From Rhyacichthys aspro (lineage: Eukaryota; Chordata; Actinopteri; Gobiiformes; Rhyacichthyidae), in assembly GCA_036850595.1 (NCBI GenBank), contig CM072154.1, forward strand, positions 5,383,010 to 5,447,009: a stretch of 64,000 bases of DNA. Direction: 5' to 3'. Below, in pieces: positions 10,611-22,240 of this stretch (its first letter is position 1; every line of letters begins with the position of its first letter). Made by a program: the position numbers and the translations under genes. Under the pieces are notes generated by a model. The model saw nothing but the letters and a program-made list of their open reading frames with translations, made no database searches and had not been told where the DNA came from.

Positions 10611-12279
10611 AGTCATTTTCACCCAAGTACGGATTGTCTATCACCCAATCAACAGAGTTATCTTTCCATAGCTGTTGGAACCACAGCATAAAGGTTACCA
10701 AAGTGATACATTTCTTTTCGTTGGGATGCTTTATACCCCTTTTGACAATGGAACCGCCTCTAAAAGTGTCCGACTCCAGTAGAAACATGCCTTAAATGAC
10801 CCCACGCTCCACGCCAATGGTTGACAGTCTGAAGAAAAGCCATGACGCTGCCACAGCTGCCTCCCACTGCTGACTGTGAACTCCACTGGAGCCATCGAGC
10901 TGCTGCATGTTAATCATACGTCTCGTTAAGTCAGTCATAATCGGCGCCGGTAAAACGCCTCCCTTCTGCCTCGTGCCCTGATTGGAGTCGAGGAAATTAA
11001 CATCGGTGAAACGGTCGCTCCCTATTAGCGCTGACACTTTGACTGAGGGCTAAAAGGCAGAAATGAAGCGAGAACGGCTCCGAGTCAGTTCCTGTGGTCA
11101 TTCGTCTTTGTTTTAAGACTTTTTTTTTACCCCCACGTTGGTCCATTACGGCTGGGCTTACACCGCCAGAAGCCAAGCTGGTGTAACGGGCATGTTACTA
11201 CTGCCTTGAGCGTGTAAAATCACCCTTATCAGTGCAGACAGATGAGAGAATGAAGAACGATAAGTTAAGGGTGATTGTAAAGGGTACTTGAGGATAAACG
11301 TTCTATTACCTCTTTAGTCATTGTAGCTGCAAGAGAGAGATAAGCACATCTTTACCCAAATATACCTGAATTCTTACTTTTAATGTCTCATATTGACCAT
11401 CTTTCTCTCCCAGTGGCTCTTCTTAACCAGTTTTCGTCATGAATAATTTACATTAACCACCTCTGGAAGGGAAAATCTGCAGTATTCTCCCACTTGAAAG
11501 TCAGCACCAGGCACCCCAAGCCAATAAGCCAAGAGGTCAAGACCACTGTTTGATAGATTGGAAGGGGTACCAGTAAACAAGTAATAAAATCCAAGGCCAA
11601 ACTTGTAAAGATGTTTAGATAAAATCTTAGAAGAAAACGTCAGGAGAGTAGTTGTTTGTCGTCTTGGTTGGCCTTAATTATAAATGTGAAAATGAGGTCC
11701 AGTGTGTGTATCAAACTGTGACAAATGAAACTTAAAGCCCACACAATTAAAGTCAAACTGTTTCCTCACGCTACCTACCAGGAGATACACACCCTCACAA
11801 TAATTGTAATAGTAGGTTAAAAGGCTCGAATGGCTCAAAATATGCAATTTCCTCACTGTGAGACTAATAAAGACTTTTTTCTTACTCTTAAAGTTGTTTT
11901 GATGTAGCCCGGCCAGCCATCCTAATTTCTTTTTCTATTCTATACAAATAAATAGTCTGCTCCCTGTTCATTTGTGTTGGATTTTCAAGAGAAGGAGCAA
12001 ATGGACGCAGATTAAACTACCTCTGAATGTAATTGGATAGACATACAACCAATCAGAATTCAGGGGTTCTCTGGACAGACACAATTTGAAGAACATACAA
12101 CCAATCACAAGAACAAAGCATTGCATAAAGCCTGCTCCATTTTAGATAAACAGTTCTGATCTGGTAGGACTGATTTTGTAGGAAACAGGTTTGAATGGGA
12201 GACCCTCTTCACTTCATCAAGAAAGTGTAAGGGTTTGGCTGGTAAGGCTAGGTACGTTTAATTAGTTGTTCCTTTAGAG

Positions 12280-12686
12280 CAGTGGTGTCAAAGTGGTGAT
12301 TTCTAATGATGTAAACTTGTTTTAGAGGGATTTGAACAGGTTATAGTTGGATTTGAATAGGGTTTAGATGTATTTAAACAGGTTTTAGTTGTATTTGAAT
12401 AGATTTTATTTGGATTTGAAGAGGTTTTAGATGAACTTCAATGGGTTTGAGTTAGATTTGAACATGTTTTAGTTGGATTTGAACGGATTTTATATATCTT
12501 TGCAGTAAAAACTGGCTTTCGATTTCATGAACAAATGAAATAAATCTGATTCAAATCCATCTAAAACCTGTTCAAATCCAGTAAAAAAATGTAGTGCCAA
12601 AAATATCACCGACTAAACTAAATGCATTGGAGGGCGATATAAAACACTGCAAAGGGCCGCATTTGGCCTTGAGTTTGACGTGTGTG
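12280..12686 (+). mobile_element. hAT-like MITE with internal 21-bp repeats, copy 2
   Basis: It starts CAGTGGTGTCAAA and ends GAGTTTGACGTGTGTG. The flanking 8-mers CTTTAGAG and CTCTAGAT agree at six positions, so this is an old insertion. Tandem 21-bp units of the GGTTTTAGTTGGATTTGAAC type fill about 12310-12490, followed by the family 3' part (GGGCCGCATTTGGCC). The shortest of the four copies. Confidence 0.75.
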
Positions 12687-12774
12687 CTCTAGATATTTTT
12701 ATTTTAGAGCATCTTTGGATGAACAAATTCTCTGATCGTCATTTAAAAAAGGAATAGACTAGATCAGAGGTTCT

Positions 12775-13574
12775 CAAAGTGTAATACGGGTCCCATTGGT
12801 GGTACTAGCATCTCTGATAACTACAAAATCTGTTGACTATACCACTAAATGTTTGGACTCCTAAAAAGAGTTCAAAATGTGATTTCAAAATGCATTTATT
12901 ATAATTAAATAAAAATACTGACTTTGATTTTATAACATTATACAGGTATGTGTTGATATCCTCCTGACTACCCGTAGTTCAAATTTGTCCTCTTTAGTGG
13001 ACATTTGTTTACTCAAATATCTCCAATCCCCTGCATACTATCTTACAAACTCCTTGTGTGTTCTAAAGAGGACGTTTAGCACTTTTGAATGATACCAAAT
13101 TTATAGGGAGTATATGCATTTTATATGGAGTTTTGGGAACTTCCTCTTCCTTTCCAAGGAAAATGGTGTCCATCACCACAAGCACATTTTATGGAAAGAA
13201 GAGAAGTAAATGTTAAATCTTTTTCATTCAACAAATTCTGGGTCAAAATTGAATTGTAATGTTTTTTTTATGAATCTCTAATGAACACTTTAAATATTTT
13301 TTTTATGGTAGAGTAACAATGTTTTACTGTAAAATTAGAGTGTAAATAAAAACCTATAAAGGAAAAAAAAAAAATCTGTGTATTCAATGCTTTCTAAACA
13401 ACTGGGAAAATTAGAAAAATAAGTAATTGGGATATTTTTTTTTTCCTGGTAGTCAGGAGGATATGGGTAAAACCTCCATTGCAATAGATCTCCGTTCCGG
13501 CACAGGAAGGTGGTACTTGGAAAGACAAACATTTTCTGGGGTGATAGTTGATGTAAAGAGTTTGAGAACCACTG
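12775..13574. mobile_element. hAT-like MITE with CAGAGGTTCTCAAA ends (outer element)
   Basis: The left end CAGAGGTTCTCAAA and the right end TTTGAGAACCACTG are inverted repeats of the widespread CAGTGGTTCTCAAA hAT terminus. Flanking 8-mers GACTAGAT and GAGTAGCT agree at six of eight. Most of the interior is a second element (12956-13464), leaving about 290 bp of outer sequence. Confidence 0.65.
12956..13464. mobile_element. Nested MITE with 17-bp perfect terminal inverted repeats
   Basis: ATATCCTCCTGACTACC at 12956-12972 is exactly inverted at 13448-13464. If the terminal TA pairs are the target duplication, the true repeat begins TCCTCCTGACTACC. The interior is AT-rich, with repeated CCTCTTTAGTGGACAT-like words and no coding frame. 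It sits inside the hAT-like element 12775-13574, so it is younger than that insertion. Confidence 0.65.
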
Positions 13575-13655
13575 GAGTAGCTCTATCTATCAGCACCAAC
13601 GTCTTCTAAAACCTAAAACTTAAACGGCTGTGTCCTTTGAGTTGCAGTGTCCTAC

Positions 13656-13856
13656 CGTGGTTTTCTGACACTGGATGCTGCTGCTGTTGAAGCGGAGCGC
13701 CGGGACGCTGTGAGTGTTGCCCTGAATGTGGAAGATGCACTCGTAGTTCCTCTGTCCGGACTGCGGCTGGGGCAGGTTCTGAGCCAGCAGCGTGATGGGC
13801 CGCATGACCCCCGCCGGGATGTAGATCTGCGTCGAGGGCAGGATCTGAGGGCACTC
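13656..13856 (-). CDS. plxna1: plexin-A1 exon: second TIG-like region (sixth exon of the window)
   Basis: The acceptor TTTGGCAG precedes GAGTGCCCTCAG and the donor ACG|GTAGGAC follows. The exon is 201 bp, 67 codons, phase 0 at both ends. The product runs [17 protein letters not shown]... to ...[13 protein letters not shown] and includes [10 protein letters not shown] and YECIFHIQG, strongly conserved in plexin-A ectodomains between PSI 2 and PSI 3 (second TIG/IPT-like fold). In plexin-A1 this part forms the ring-shaped extracellular stalk of the semaphorin receptor on axons and growth cones. The nearest upstream exon is 29.5 kb away. The paralogue call rests on residues shared with A1 ([11 protein letters not shown]) rather than A4. 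The next exon is outside the window. Confidence 0.96.
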
Positions 13857-14671
13857 CTGCCAAACAAACAAAAATCTGTTCAGGATCTGAGCAGAAATGA
13901 CAAACCACATTCTCATCGATGCGTATCCAACACACTCCAAATACAGTGCATTATTAATTCTAATTGAGTTGTAATTGTAAATAGGAAACAATTGTAAATA
14001 CAACATGGGAGCACTTTTGGCATCAAGGCCTTAGAGTAATCCATTATATCCTTTTATCCCCGCCGCTAAGAGCATCCCACCACATTAAACGCTATCCCAG
14101 AAGCATTCCAGGCTCCTTTGTTCTTGTTACATGTTTGAAGATACCACCAGGCGAAGACGTCCTCCCGCAAATTATCTTGTCCTATTTATAAAACACTACA
14201 TATTAAAAACGGCGCTGACTTGTCAAAATGCATCCATGGCATTTCTGAATCAAATCCTTTGGGTATTAATGAGGCATTTATGGATATTAGGCCTGGTTCT
14301 GTCTGAATGAGAACACAGCGGATTGGTATTCTGTCGGCATTGGACAGAAATGATGGCCCGGGGCAGTGTCTCATGGATGTGGATAGTGTTATTGCGATAA
14401 CAGTTACCTACTGTATTGAAGGCAGCTGCTGTCAGTGCATTACAGAATGGATTTTATTTATCTTCTATTCGGACCATTTACACCATTTCTATTGTAGCTC
14501 TTTCAACAGAATTTGCCAGTGTTAAAGATTTGTATTACAGGTGGGGTGTGTAGCATGTAAAGACCTATGGTAGCCCTGCAGGGACACGCTGTTGTCTATG
14601 AGCAAAATCAGTGTAAATAGGTCTGATGGTTTTTAAAACACTGAAAACTCGTACTTTTACATGCTATAGAA

Positions 14672-15165
14672 CAGTGGTGTCAAACTCCACAATAGTTAAT
14701 AAGAATCCTTTCAGGGGCAGAAGACGGTGACATTTGAAAGCTTTTATTTAATTTTGAAAGTGAGATTTCATCTTCATTTGAGTCTTACAAAAGTTATCCT
14801 GAACATTAATTACCTCCTTTTATGGAAACTGGTTTTAGTTGGATCTGAACTGGTTTTAGATGGATTTGAAGAGGTTTTAATTGGATTTGAACAGGTTTTA
14901 GATGAAATTGAACAGGTTTTACTTGGATTTGAACAAGTTTCAGTTGAACAGGTTTTAAATGGTTTAGAACAGGCTTTAGATGGATTTGAACAGGTTTTTA
15001 ATGGATTTTAACAGATTTGATTTATCTTTATAGCATAAATCAAACCTATTCAAATCCAATTAAAACCTAATGCCAAAAATATCACCTTCTAAATGTACTG
15101 AAGGGCCACAGAAAACATTGCAAAGGGCCGCATTTGGCCCCCGGGTCTTGAGTTTAACATGTGTG
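14672..15165 (+). mobile_element. hAT-like MITE with internal 21-bp repeats, copy 3
   Basis: It begins CAGTGGTGTCAAACTC and ends GAGTTTAACATGTGTG, with an exact 8-bp duplication CTATAGAA on both sides (14664-14671 and 15166-15173). The 21-bp tandem tract at about 14827-15012 translates as a heptapeptide array of the EQVLVGF type, because 21 is a multiple of three. That makes a 94-codon frame, which is not a gene. Confidence 0.85.
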
Positions 15166-17384
15166 CTATAGAACTATAAAGGCTACTAGTGGTTACTAGG
15201 CTTTTACTTAAATGTTGGATAGAATCCTAATAATAAAAGTGAATCACATCACAGTTCAGCTCAAACTATCTGATTAGGTAAGAGACATTCAAAGTACTGC
15301 GGAAGTCGTTTCCACTAATTTGCACAAAAGGCAACGTAATTGTGTCAATATTAATTAATCACTTAATTAGTCTTTGAGTAACACTCAGGCAAGGCTCTTT
15401 CAAACATTGTAGCACATAGCAGGAGAACTGGCAAATACAGGGACACATCCAGTACCAAAATAATAAAAAATATATGACAACAGTGAGTCAAAACTGTGCA
15501 TTAGACGGCGCTACGTGTACAAATTAGCCTCTACACTGTAACAGGGCTGTTTTGATTATGGTTAGAACTTGATTATGTTTGATTTTTGATTACACTTTTT
15601 GAAACGGCATGAACAGTTTGGAAATAAACCACACCTACTTATTATTATAATTAAAAACACAAACAACTTCAACTTTAAATGCACCGTTTTAAATTTGCAT
15701 AAAATGGTTGGCTGCACAGGGTGTACATATAAAATACTGTCATAAACAATACATATCCATGTGTCAGTGGTTTCTATAAGCCAAACTGATATATGTTTCA
15801 TCGTTTCCTTCCTCAGTTTGCTCTTCTTTGTTTAATTGTCCATGACTTCCATTATTTTGTCTAAAGTGACAAACTACCACCACAGGTTTGGACCAAATGT
15901 GATTAAACAGCAGAAGTTTTACACAATTTCTCAACTTTCACTAAAACCCCATCCCTTTTCAGCTAATGCTTCCTTTATAATGTACATTGGTAGATATAAA
16001 AGGCTTATGCTAATGCAGCACCTCAAAACACAATGACTCGTACTTTCTAAGTAGTATTACATAATTAAGAGCTGAATTATGAATATTGCATGTGTGCAAA
16101 TAGATTGGCTTCCCTCCTACACAGTGCATTCATTCATTAACAATGCAAACACTACTTTTAATAGAGAGCTAAAAGCTGAATGAGCCCTTTGATGAAAACA
16201 AGAAGCTCAAATTCATATTGTTTGTATAATTATGTATTCTATTAAAGCTGATAAAAGGCTACAATTTGTCGAAGCCTTTTCTGCAAACTAAGAGGATAAA
16301 AAGTCTCTGCGTTCTAATAAAGACTGGAAACACAACAGCACTGGGTATATGCTCTAATGAGTGCTTGGTATTCATCCGCAGCCAAGGTAAACAATCAAAG
16401 GCCAAACAAATACCAAACCGGAATTGAGAAATTAAATTGCATTCCGCTTTATGCCCGGTTAAACAAGCTATCATTTCTGCATTAGGATAGCAGCCGTTTG
16501 CATCCGCCATGATAAATCGGGGGAAAGGTGCACGGTAGCTAAAGTCAAAGGCATCGCCGCAGCTCTCTCATTCTCTGCAGAGTATAATCTCAATATGGGG
16601 TTTTGGAGCGCGCCGAGGTGCTGTCTAATGGAGCAGCGGTAATGACTTTGAGATTGGCCGGAGGAAAGCAGACGGGAGGGAGAACTTTGAACCTCAAACG
16701 ACCGAAAAGGCATTCTCTGTTACCAGGAAGTGCCAAAAGACAAAATGACAGCCTTTCAGCCCACTATACAGGAATGCACATTGTAGATTTCAAAACAAAT
16801 AGATACTGATGGAAATCTTTAAATCTTTCACTTTCAGTGAACCTACAAAGCCCAGTTTTCTTCCATTCATTGACTTTCTGCTGCTTACGTTTTGCAGGTT
16901 GCTTGGGGCTAGAGCCAATCTCAGCTGCTTTGTGCGCAAGGTAACTTTCATCCTTGACAACTGACTGTTTACTCCAGGGCTAATGTCTCATTTCCTGACA
17001 TTTTTTTTAATTTCCCTCCTCACTTACACCTCCTGACCCTGCTCTGACGGCGAGGATCGAGGTTGGAGGAGACTTCGATGAGGAAACACCGGAGCATCCT
17101 ACAAGTCAAGTAACAAATAGGCAACAATTTTAATTCTGATGTTGATTTGAGGTCATGTTAAAAATTATTCTTCTGAGAAAAGAATATGCCATGCCCTCGG
17201 ACTCATCTAATTTGCTCCTGTTTCCTTCCTTTCTGTGTATCTTTGTAAGGATAAGCTCCAGTCACAATGTGCAATCTTAGTCGCTGATGAATGACTAACT
17301 ACTTATTATTATTATAGTAAGTCGCACAGTGTGTCAGGATCAAAGATGACCATTTTCTCATTTTTTTTGAGTGTTTTTATGTTT

Positions 17385-17740
17385 GTGTTGGTGAGGTCTG
17401 TGTAATGTTCAACAGATCATCAATCAGAAGAGAATCCAATATTTTCTTTCTTTCTCTCTCTTTGAATAAAGATTAAAGAAGCAGAGTGGAACATTATGGC
17501 GGAAGTGGCCAGACCCATGTGCTCATACTGCACTAAGGTGGAGCTAACTGTCAATATCTCTATGGGTCGCAGGAACAGCAGTCGTATATATTTAATGTTA
17601 ATTTATTAAAAAAAAAAAAAAATAATAATCTGTTTAATTTTTATATTCAGAACCAAAAGGGTGATTTTTTTTGTATTTTTTCTTATTTTTTTATGATATC
17701 AAAACATAAAATTGTACTGTACAAAGACCATTTAGGCAAC
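17385..17740 (+). repeat. Diverged duplicated segment, copy 1 (mate 19205-19570)
   Basis: Shared blocks in the same order with 19205-19570: TCTGTGTAATGTT, ATCATCAATC, GAATAAAGA, GGAAGTGGCCAGACCCATGT, TAAGGTGGAGCTAAC, AACCAAAAGGGTGA, AAAGACCATTT, GGCAACGT/GGTAACGT. The copies are 1.5 kb apart in direct orientation. No coding frame or terminal repeats. Unidentified family. Confidence 0.6.
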
Positions 17741-17991
17741 GTGGATACTTTACTATGAAAAACTGTCTGCATAAAATATCTAGAAACAGAACAGAATCCC
17801 ACTACACTCTATATAAAACAACCAGACCAGTTTGTTTTCACTCTTTTCTCTTCCATTTTAACGCCTCTCTGTTGTTAACCTGCGTTGAATCATACTCTAC
17901 AACACACTCAGCATGTCTTCAGTTGCACAGTGTGATATGAATCATACTGCGGGTCCTAGCTGTCGCACATCGAGACATGTTGTGATCTTAT

Positions 17992-18025
17992 ACAACTTCA
18001 AGCAATCGAAATTGCTTGAAGTTGT
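17992..18025. other. Perfect 15-bp hairpin with CGAA loop
   Basis: ACAACTTCAAGCAAT is followed by CGAA and its exact inverse. The 34-bp palindrome does not extend outward and has no T-run, so it is not a terminator-like structure. It could be the centre of a small foldback element or a cruciform-prone site. Confidence 0.6.
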
Positions 18026-19124
18026 GAGGTCGCAAATAAGAGAAAGAAGACAGAGCTTTAAAGTGACAGACCACAACTGACATTCATTGCAATTTAGAGT
18101 CACCAATTCTTCTTTAATTCAGAGAGAAGCCAATGCAACACTAAATGCAACACTGGGTAGCATGTTCCACTGTTATCATAGTGTATTGCTGTCCGATTGA
18201 GCACATTTGTTGACACTTTCAGTCACCGTAATGCTCCTAAAACAATGACCTTAACATTTTGAAGCTTTAATGCTACAAAACTGATTTCCTTTTTGGTCCA
18301 AAACTAACTAATCATCTGTAATCCAGCCAATAGAAGTAGTCTGCTGTGCAAGTCAAATCCCTAACTCCATCCTTCACACAAAAATAGACATAAGACATGG
18401 CACTATAGTACTTTTTTCACAGCCGGGAGCTTGAGTTCACAGCGAATGGGACATGATGGGGATAAGGAGGGAAACAAAGGAAAAGGGACAGAAAAGAGAT
18501 GGGATCAATGCCACCGAGCCCAGTGAAGCAGACTGTCAATTAGTGAAGCTGACAGTTAAAGTTTAAAGTATTCACATACGGCGACAGAGCACTAATGGAC
18601 TGCTCCGAGCCTCCAATAAGATGGACGACGGAGCTAAAGGAGCAGAGAAAGGAAAGTGGGAATGGGTTTTGACTCTTGTTGGGACAAAAGCAGATCACCT
18701 TTGTCTATTCATAAGAAGGTATAAGGGTTATTCAAGGTTGGTTAAGAGTAATAAAGGTATTCTTACTCTGGTGGGTACTCTTTTAGTGGCATTTATCATG
18801 CCAAAAAGGTAAGTTTTTGCCATGTTTCTTCCGTAATGGCTTTTGGTTTCAGCTGTGGGTCATTTATATGATTCCAAAATGTTGTATTTTTTATAAACGT
18901 TAATTCGGCCTTTGCTAACGACTCCGAATGGCGCTCAATCTTAATACATCAATCGCTGCAGAAAGTTTCAAAACTCCGAAGCAAACATCAGTAGTATTAA
19001 TGGCATCCAACAATCTATTGCACAAACACCTGAGCCTTAAGAAATCCACCACTTCCTAGCTGCTTGCGCAACCAAACACAGCTAATAACTCTTTTCTATC
19101 CTGTGGGTACTTCCTGTCTTCTTT

Positions 19125-19152
19125 CTCATGACCTCATGACCTCATGACGTCA
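19125..19152 (+). promoter_or_regulatory. Triple CTCATGAC repeat ending in a CRE
   Basis: Three perfect head-to-tail copies of the 8-mer CTCATGAC are present. The third continues as a palindromic CRE, TGACGTCA (19145-19152). Isolated in intron; regulatory use is only possible. Confidence 0.3.
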
Positions 19153-19204
19153 CTAAGAATTACTGTAAGAAGCTATTTTTTGTATTTCGATCGAGCCAGA
19201 TTGT

Positions 19205-19570
19205 TTCTATGTTTCTGATTGTTTGATCTGTGTAATGTTTTAAAGATTTTCATTTAGACACTGTTTCCTGATCATCAATCGGAAGGAGGTCTTTCTGAAT
19301 AAAGACTATGGAGGAAGTGGCCAGACCCATGTGTTCGCCCTGCGCTAAGGTGGAGCTAACATGTCTATGGCTCTGTGGGGCAGAGTCCACAGTCGAATAT
19401 TTTATTTTTATTTATTAACACAATCGAAAATCAGATTACAGTTCAATTTTTATCAAAACCAAAAGGGTGAATTTTGGTTTCATATTTCCTTGTTTCTGAT
19501 TGTTTTTATGAATTGTTGTAGTATAAAGACCATTTTGGTAACGTATTCTTATAGAAGTGGATTTGGCTGA
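19205..19570 (+). repeat. Diverged duplicated segment, copy 2 (mate 17385-17740)
   Basis: Second member of the pair described at 17385. It keeps GGAAGTGGCCAGACCCATGT almost unchanged and adds about 50 bp in the middle. Same orientation. Confidence 0.6.
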
Positions 19571-20579
19571 AAACGCCAAACACCAAAAGTGGATTAGGAC
19601 ATCATTATTTTAACCAGAAACACTATCATGGCAGGTTAAATGTGATGAAGCAAGGGGGCGTCCATAAGGTTTCAGATAAAAATACTCCCTTAAGACCATT
19701 TTTCAGGATCCTAAAATGCTTTTCTTGCATAAACGGCAAAAGGGGGTTGTCATTTTAATACAATAAGTGAAAGTCAATATCTGTGGTAAAGATGAGCTTT
19801 GACTTTGAAAAAAAACAAAAACATAAATTGCCTGGCTGCATCACACTTGTACTAAGCTTGACCACTTCTCATTTCTTTGCCTCCCATTCTGCTCCCTACT
19901 GGTTTGGACCCTATACATCCACACATACATATGCATACACACTACCAAGGTCTGCTCCTCATTACAGATGCAGCAGAGTGTGGATAAAAAGCTGTGTCAC
20001 ATTTCTCTAAGGATCCCTGTAATACGCACATGGCACCCCCGTATGGACGAACACTCGACGCCTCGGTCTCTCTGTACTGTACAAAGGCTTAATTGCACCG
20101 ACACAAAGTGGGAAGGGAACAAAAGGCTCTGGCTGCAAAGGATTGTGGGAGCCGTTTCATTAGGAGTGGTGACAGGTGTCGGAGCAGAGTCTGTATCAGA
20201 TAAAGCGGTGCTCCGACACAATGGGACGCAACAGTCTGTTCACCTGGGGATTCCTCTAATCCCCCGCGTTCTCTTCTACCTTCACTTGATCTTTTTTCAC
20301 TCTTTTGTATATTTTTAGTCTTGTTCTAGTAATTATTTCTCTGGCTGTTAACTTAGATCATCCGGCTTAAAGCTATAGAATATAAGTGTTACAACTAGGG
20401 GTGTCCAAATACCACCTTTTGCCAGTAGGAGACGTATTCTTTCCATCTCATCTTCCCAGCCACCATGCTTCCGCTTCCTACCGCTTCCATTGCTTAAAAT
20501 GTAGACGAGGGAAGATAAAGAATGAATTAGGAAATGATGTATCAATCAACTAACTGGCTATTATCAAGGGTGTAGCCAG

Positions 20580-20650
20580 CCTCAGGCCTAAAGCTGCTGG
20601 GATGGCCGACCCCTACCAGGAATAAGTGGAAGAAGATGAATGAATGAATA
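20580..20650 (+). repeat. Fragment of a common teleost repeat tail
   Basis: CTGCTGGGATGGCCGACCCC, then AGGAATAAGTGGAAGAAGAT and a GAATGAATGAAT run. This is a degenerate form of the fish repeat tail that ends in GGATAAGCGGTATAGAAAAT and GGATGGATGG. Related fragments lie near 1460-1540, 16890-16940, 29893-29962 and 43740-43815. Confidence 0.4.
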
Positions 20651-20859
20651 ATATCTTTGAATTAAGTCTGGCTGCATTTATTCAAGTTGTTTGGTCCACT
20701 TTGCTCAAATCGTGGTTCATTTCCTCCAACCATCTGGTTTGTTTGGGGAAGTGTGAATGTGTAATTCAACCCAAGTCCGGACCAAAAAAAGACTTCCTGA
20801 TGCACATGGTCTAAACCCCAAATAGTAAAATGTAAAAGCAGCAGGCTTTTTATAATGCC

Positions 20860-21245
20860 ATTTACTGTTTATTAAAGAGGATTTTAATAGATGAGAACCT
20901 GTATTCAGGAATGGAAAACCTTGGCCAATCAGTTCCTCGCAAAATTACATGCTCGAAAAAGGAGCGCTCCCATTGGTTGACACCAGTCATATGACAAAGA
21001 CGTTTAAAAGCTGAAGATACAGTGTATTTTCAGAAGTGGATGAGTCTTTTAACACAGTGAAAAAGCTAAAAAAAAAAAGTTTCAACAGAGAAAAGGAGGC
21101 AACGAAAAACGCTAATAAATAGTGTAAATTCAATCATGGAATTTTTAACGACGGTAACGGTAAGCTATAAACTTCAGTTTTGTGAAGGAAAATTTTTTAA
21201 ATAGAAAGGAACCAGGAGAAGTTACTATAGGCTGCTTTTGAGGTG
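20860..21245 (+). repeat. Interspersed repeat family 'TTACTGTTGC', copy C (partial)
   Basis: Shares GGATTTTAATAGATGAGAA, AAAAAGGAGCGCTCCCATTG and GTTGACACCAGTCA-like blocks with 38980-39080 and 9720-9780, in the same order. The most diverged of the three copies. Confidence 0.5.
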
Positions 21246-21879
21246 AGGAAAAAAAAAAAGAAAATCAGGGAGTGGAGCTTTAAGCGATTCAATTGAGGTA
21301 AAAATGCAAAGCGGCTCAAACAACCAACCAAACAAAAATTCACAACGGCAAAAGTGTGAAGAAAAAGACAAAAAAGTAACCAGCTGAAAATATGTCATAT
21401 ATGTGACGAGTTGCCAGTGAACACTGGCAAAAGCAAAAACAACAAAGATTTGCAACTCTTTGGCAGAGAATAGCCACAACTGAACTGAGACGCCATTGCT
21501 CTTTTAAGAGATACTTCTTACTTTATTTACGTACTGCTGTGTGATAATATTGGGATATATTCAGCTAAAGGGGTGGACTTTAGAACAATGGACACGCGAG
21601 GTTTTTATGTCTCCTCCTTTTTGTTGTCTCTCTTCTTGCAATTTTAGTCCTTCTAACTCCATGAAAGTAGATATGAAAGCAACTTTAAAATGATTAGGAG
21701 CATATATGAGCAAATGCTAGGGAAGTCGACAAGGTTAAGCTAATGTAATATTACTAGCAATTTCAAATGTGGCTCTCCAAAAGGACCAGTTCTAGGGCTT
21801 GGATCTTCACCAGTGACCTCCTCGTCCAAACACTTCTAGTTTACTTCAGAATTTACAGCAGTTGGGTCGAAGATGAAGA

Positions 21880-22240
21880 CTGTCGCAGAGGAAGAGCGAA
21901 GTGATAAAGCATCGGACGGGGAAAGGGTGAGGGGAGGTGAAGCGGAAAGGGAGGATCGGACGGCTGCGGGGGCGAGGAGGCGAGGTCTTGGGAGCCGTAC
22001 CGTCGTTTATTAAAGTGGAGGAGTCGAGTCGAGGAGGTCAGGATCCCGACGGAGCGAGGAGGAGTTCGAGCGCTGCAACGTGAGAGTCGTATACGTCTGT
22101 CCGGGCCAAACAAACTCCAGACGGGCCGTAAAAACTCACACCATCCGTCCAGACTTCTTATGGATTTGGTAGAAAACACACCTAGATCCAAATCCTGCCC
22201 CGTGGCTCTGCGCGGTGATCTCGAGCGGCGCTAGGCCTGT
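21880..22240. promoter_or_regulatory. CpG-rich intronic block
   Basis: A dense CpG block (GGGGCGAGGAGGCGAGG, GACGGAGCGAGGAGGAG and many further CpGs) lies between AT-rich flanks. An open 112-codon frame on the minus strand has no family resemblance and probably reflects the low stop density of GC-rich DNA. It could be an intronic CpG island or an alternative promoter for a 3' plxna1 transcript, but it lies upstream of internal extracellular-domain exons only. Confidence 0.25.

Larger units (their letters stand above)
1..13655 (-). other. plxna1: plxna1 intron, downstream of exon 13656-13856 (partial)
   Basis: This is the 5' part of an intron of at least 13.6 kb, transcribed right to left. 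It begins at the donor GTAGGAC just below 13656 and runs off the window. I looked on the minus strand for the next plexin-A exon, which should encode the end of the second TIG-like region and PSI 3 (a Cys-rich block ending in a CGWC-type motif), and did not see it. Contents: AT-rich unassigned sequence at 1-1000; CpG-richer blocks near 1.05-1.3 kb and 2.7-3.0 kb; then the repeats listed separately. I see nothing assignable at 4450-5390, 6660-7870, 8370-8990 and 10620-12270, apart from short T/A tracts. Confidence 0.85.

Noticed and set aside
13606..13967. Several long overlapping frames on both strands around 13.65-13.95 kb
   Set aside because: Only one minus-strand frame carries plexin residues and fits the splice sites at 13656 and 13856; the others are shadows of this GC-rich exon.
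14727..15011. 94-codon frame with EQVL.GF repeats (and the 110-codon minus frame at 61249-61581)
   Set aside because: Produced by the 21-bp tandem array inside hAT MITEs, not by a protein gene.
21853..22191. 112-codon minus-strand frame in the CpG-rich block
   Set aside because: Low stop density of GC-rich DNA explains it. It does not resemble plexin or any domain I know.
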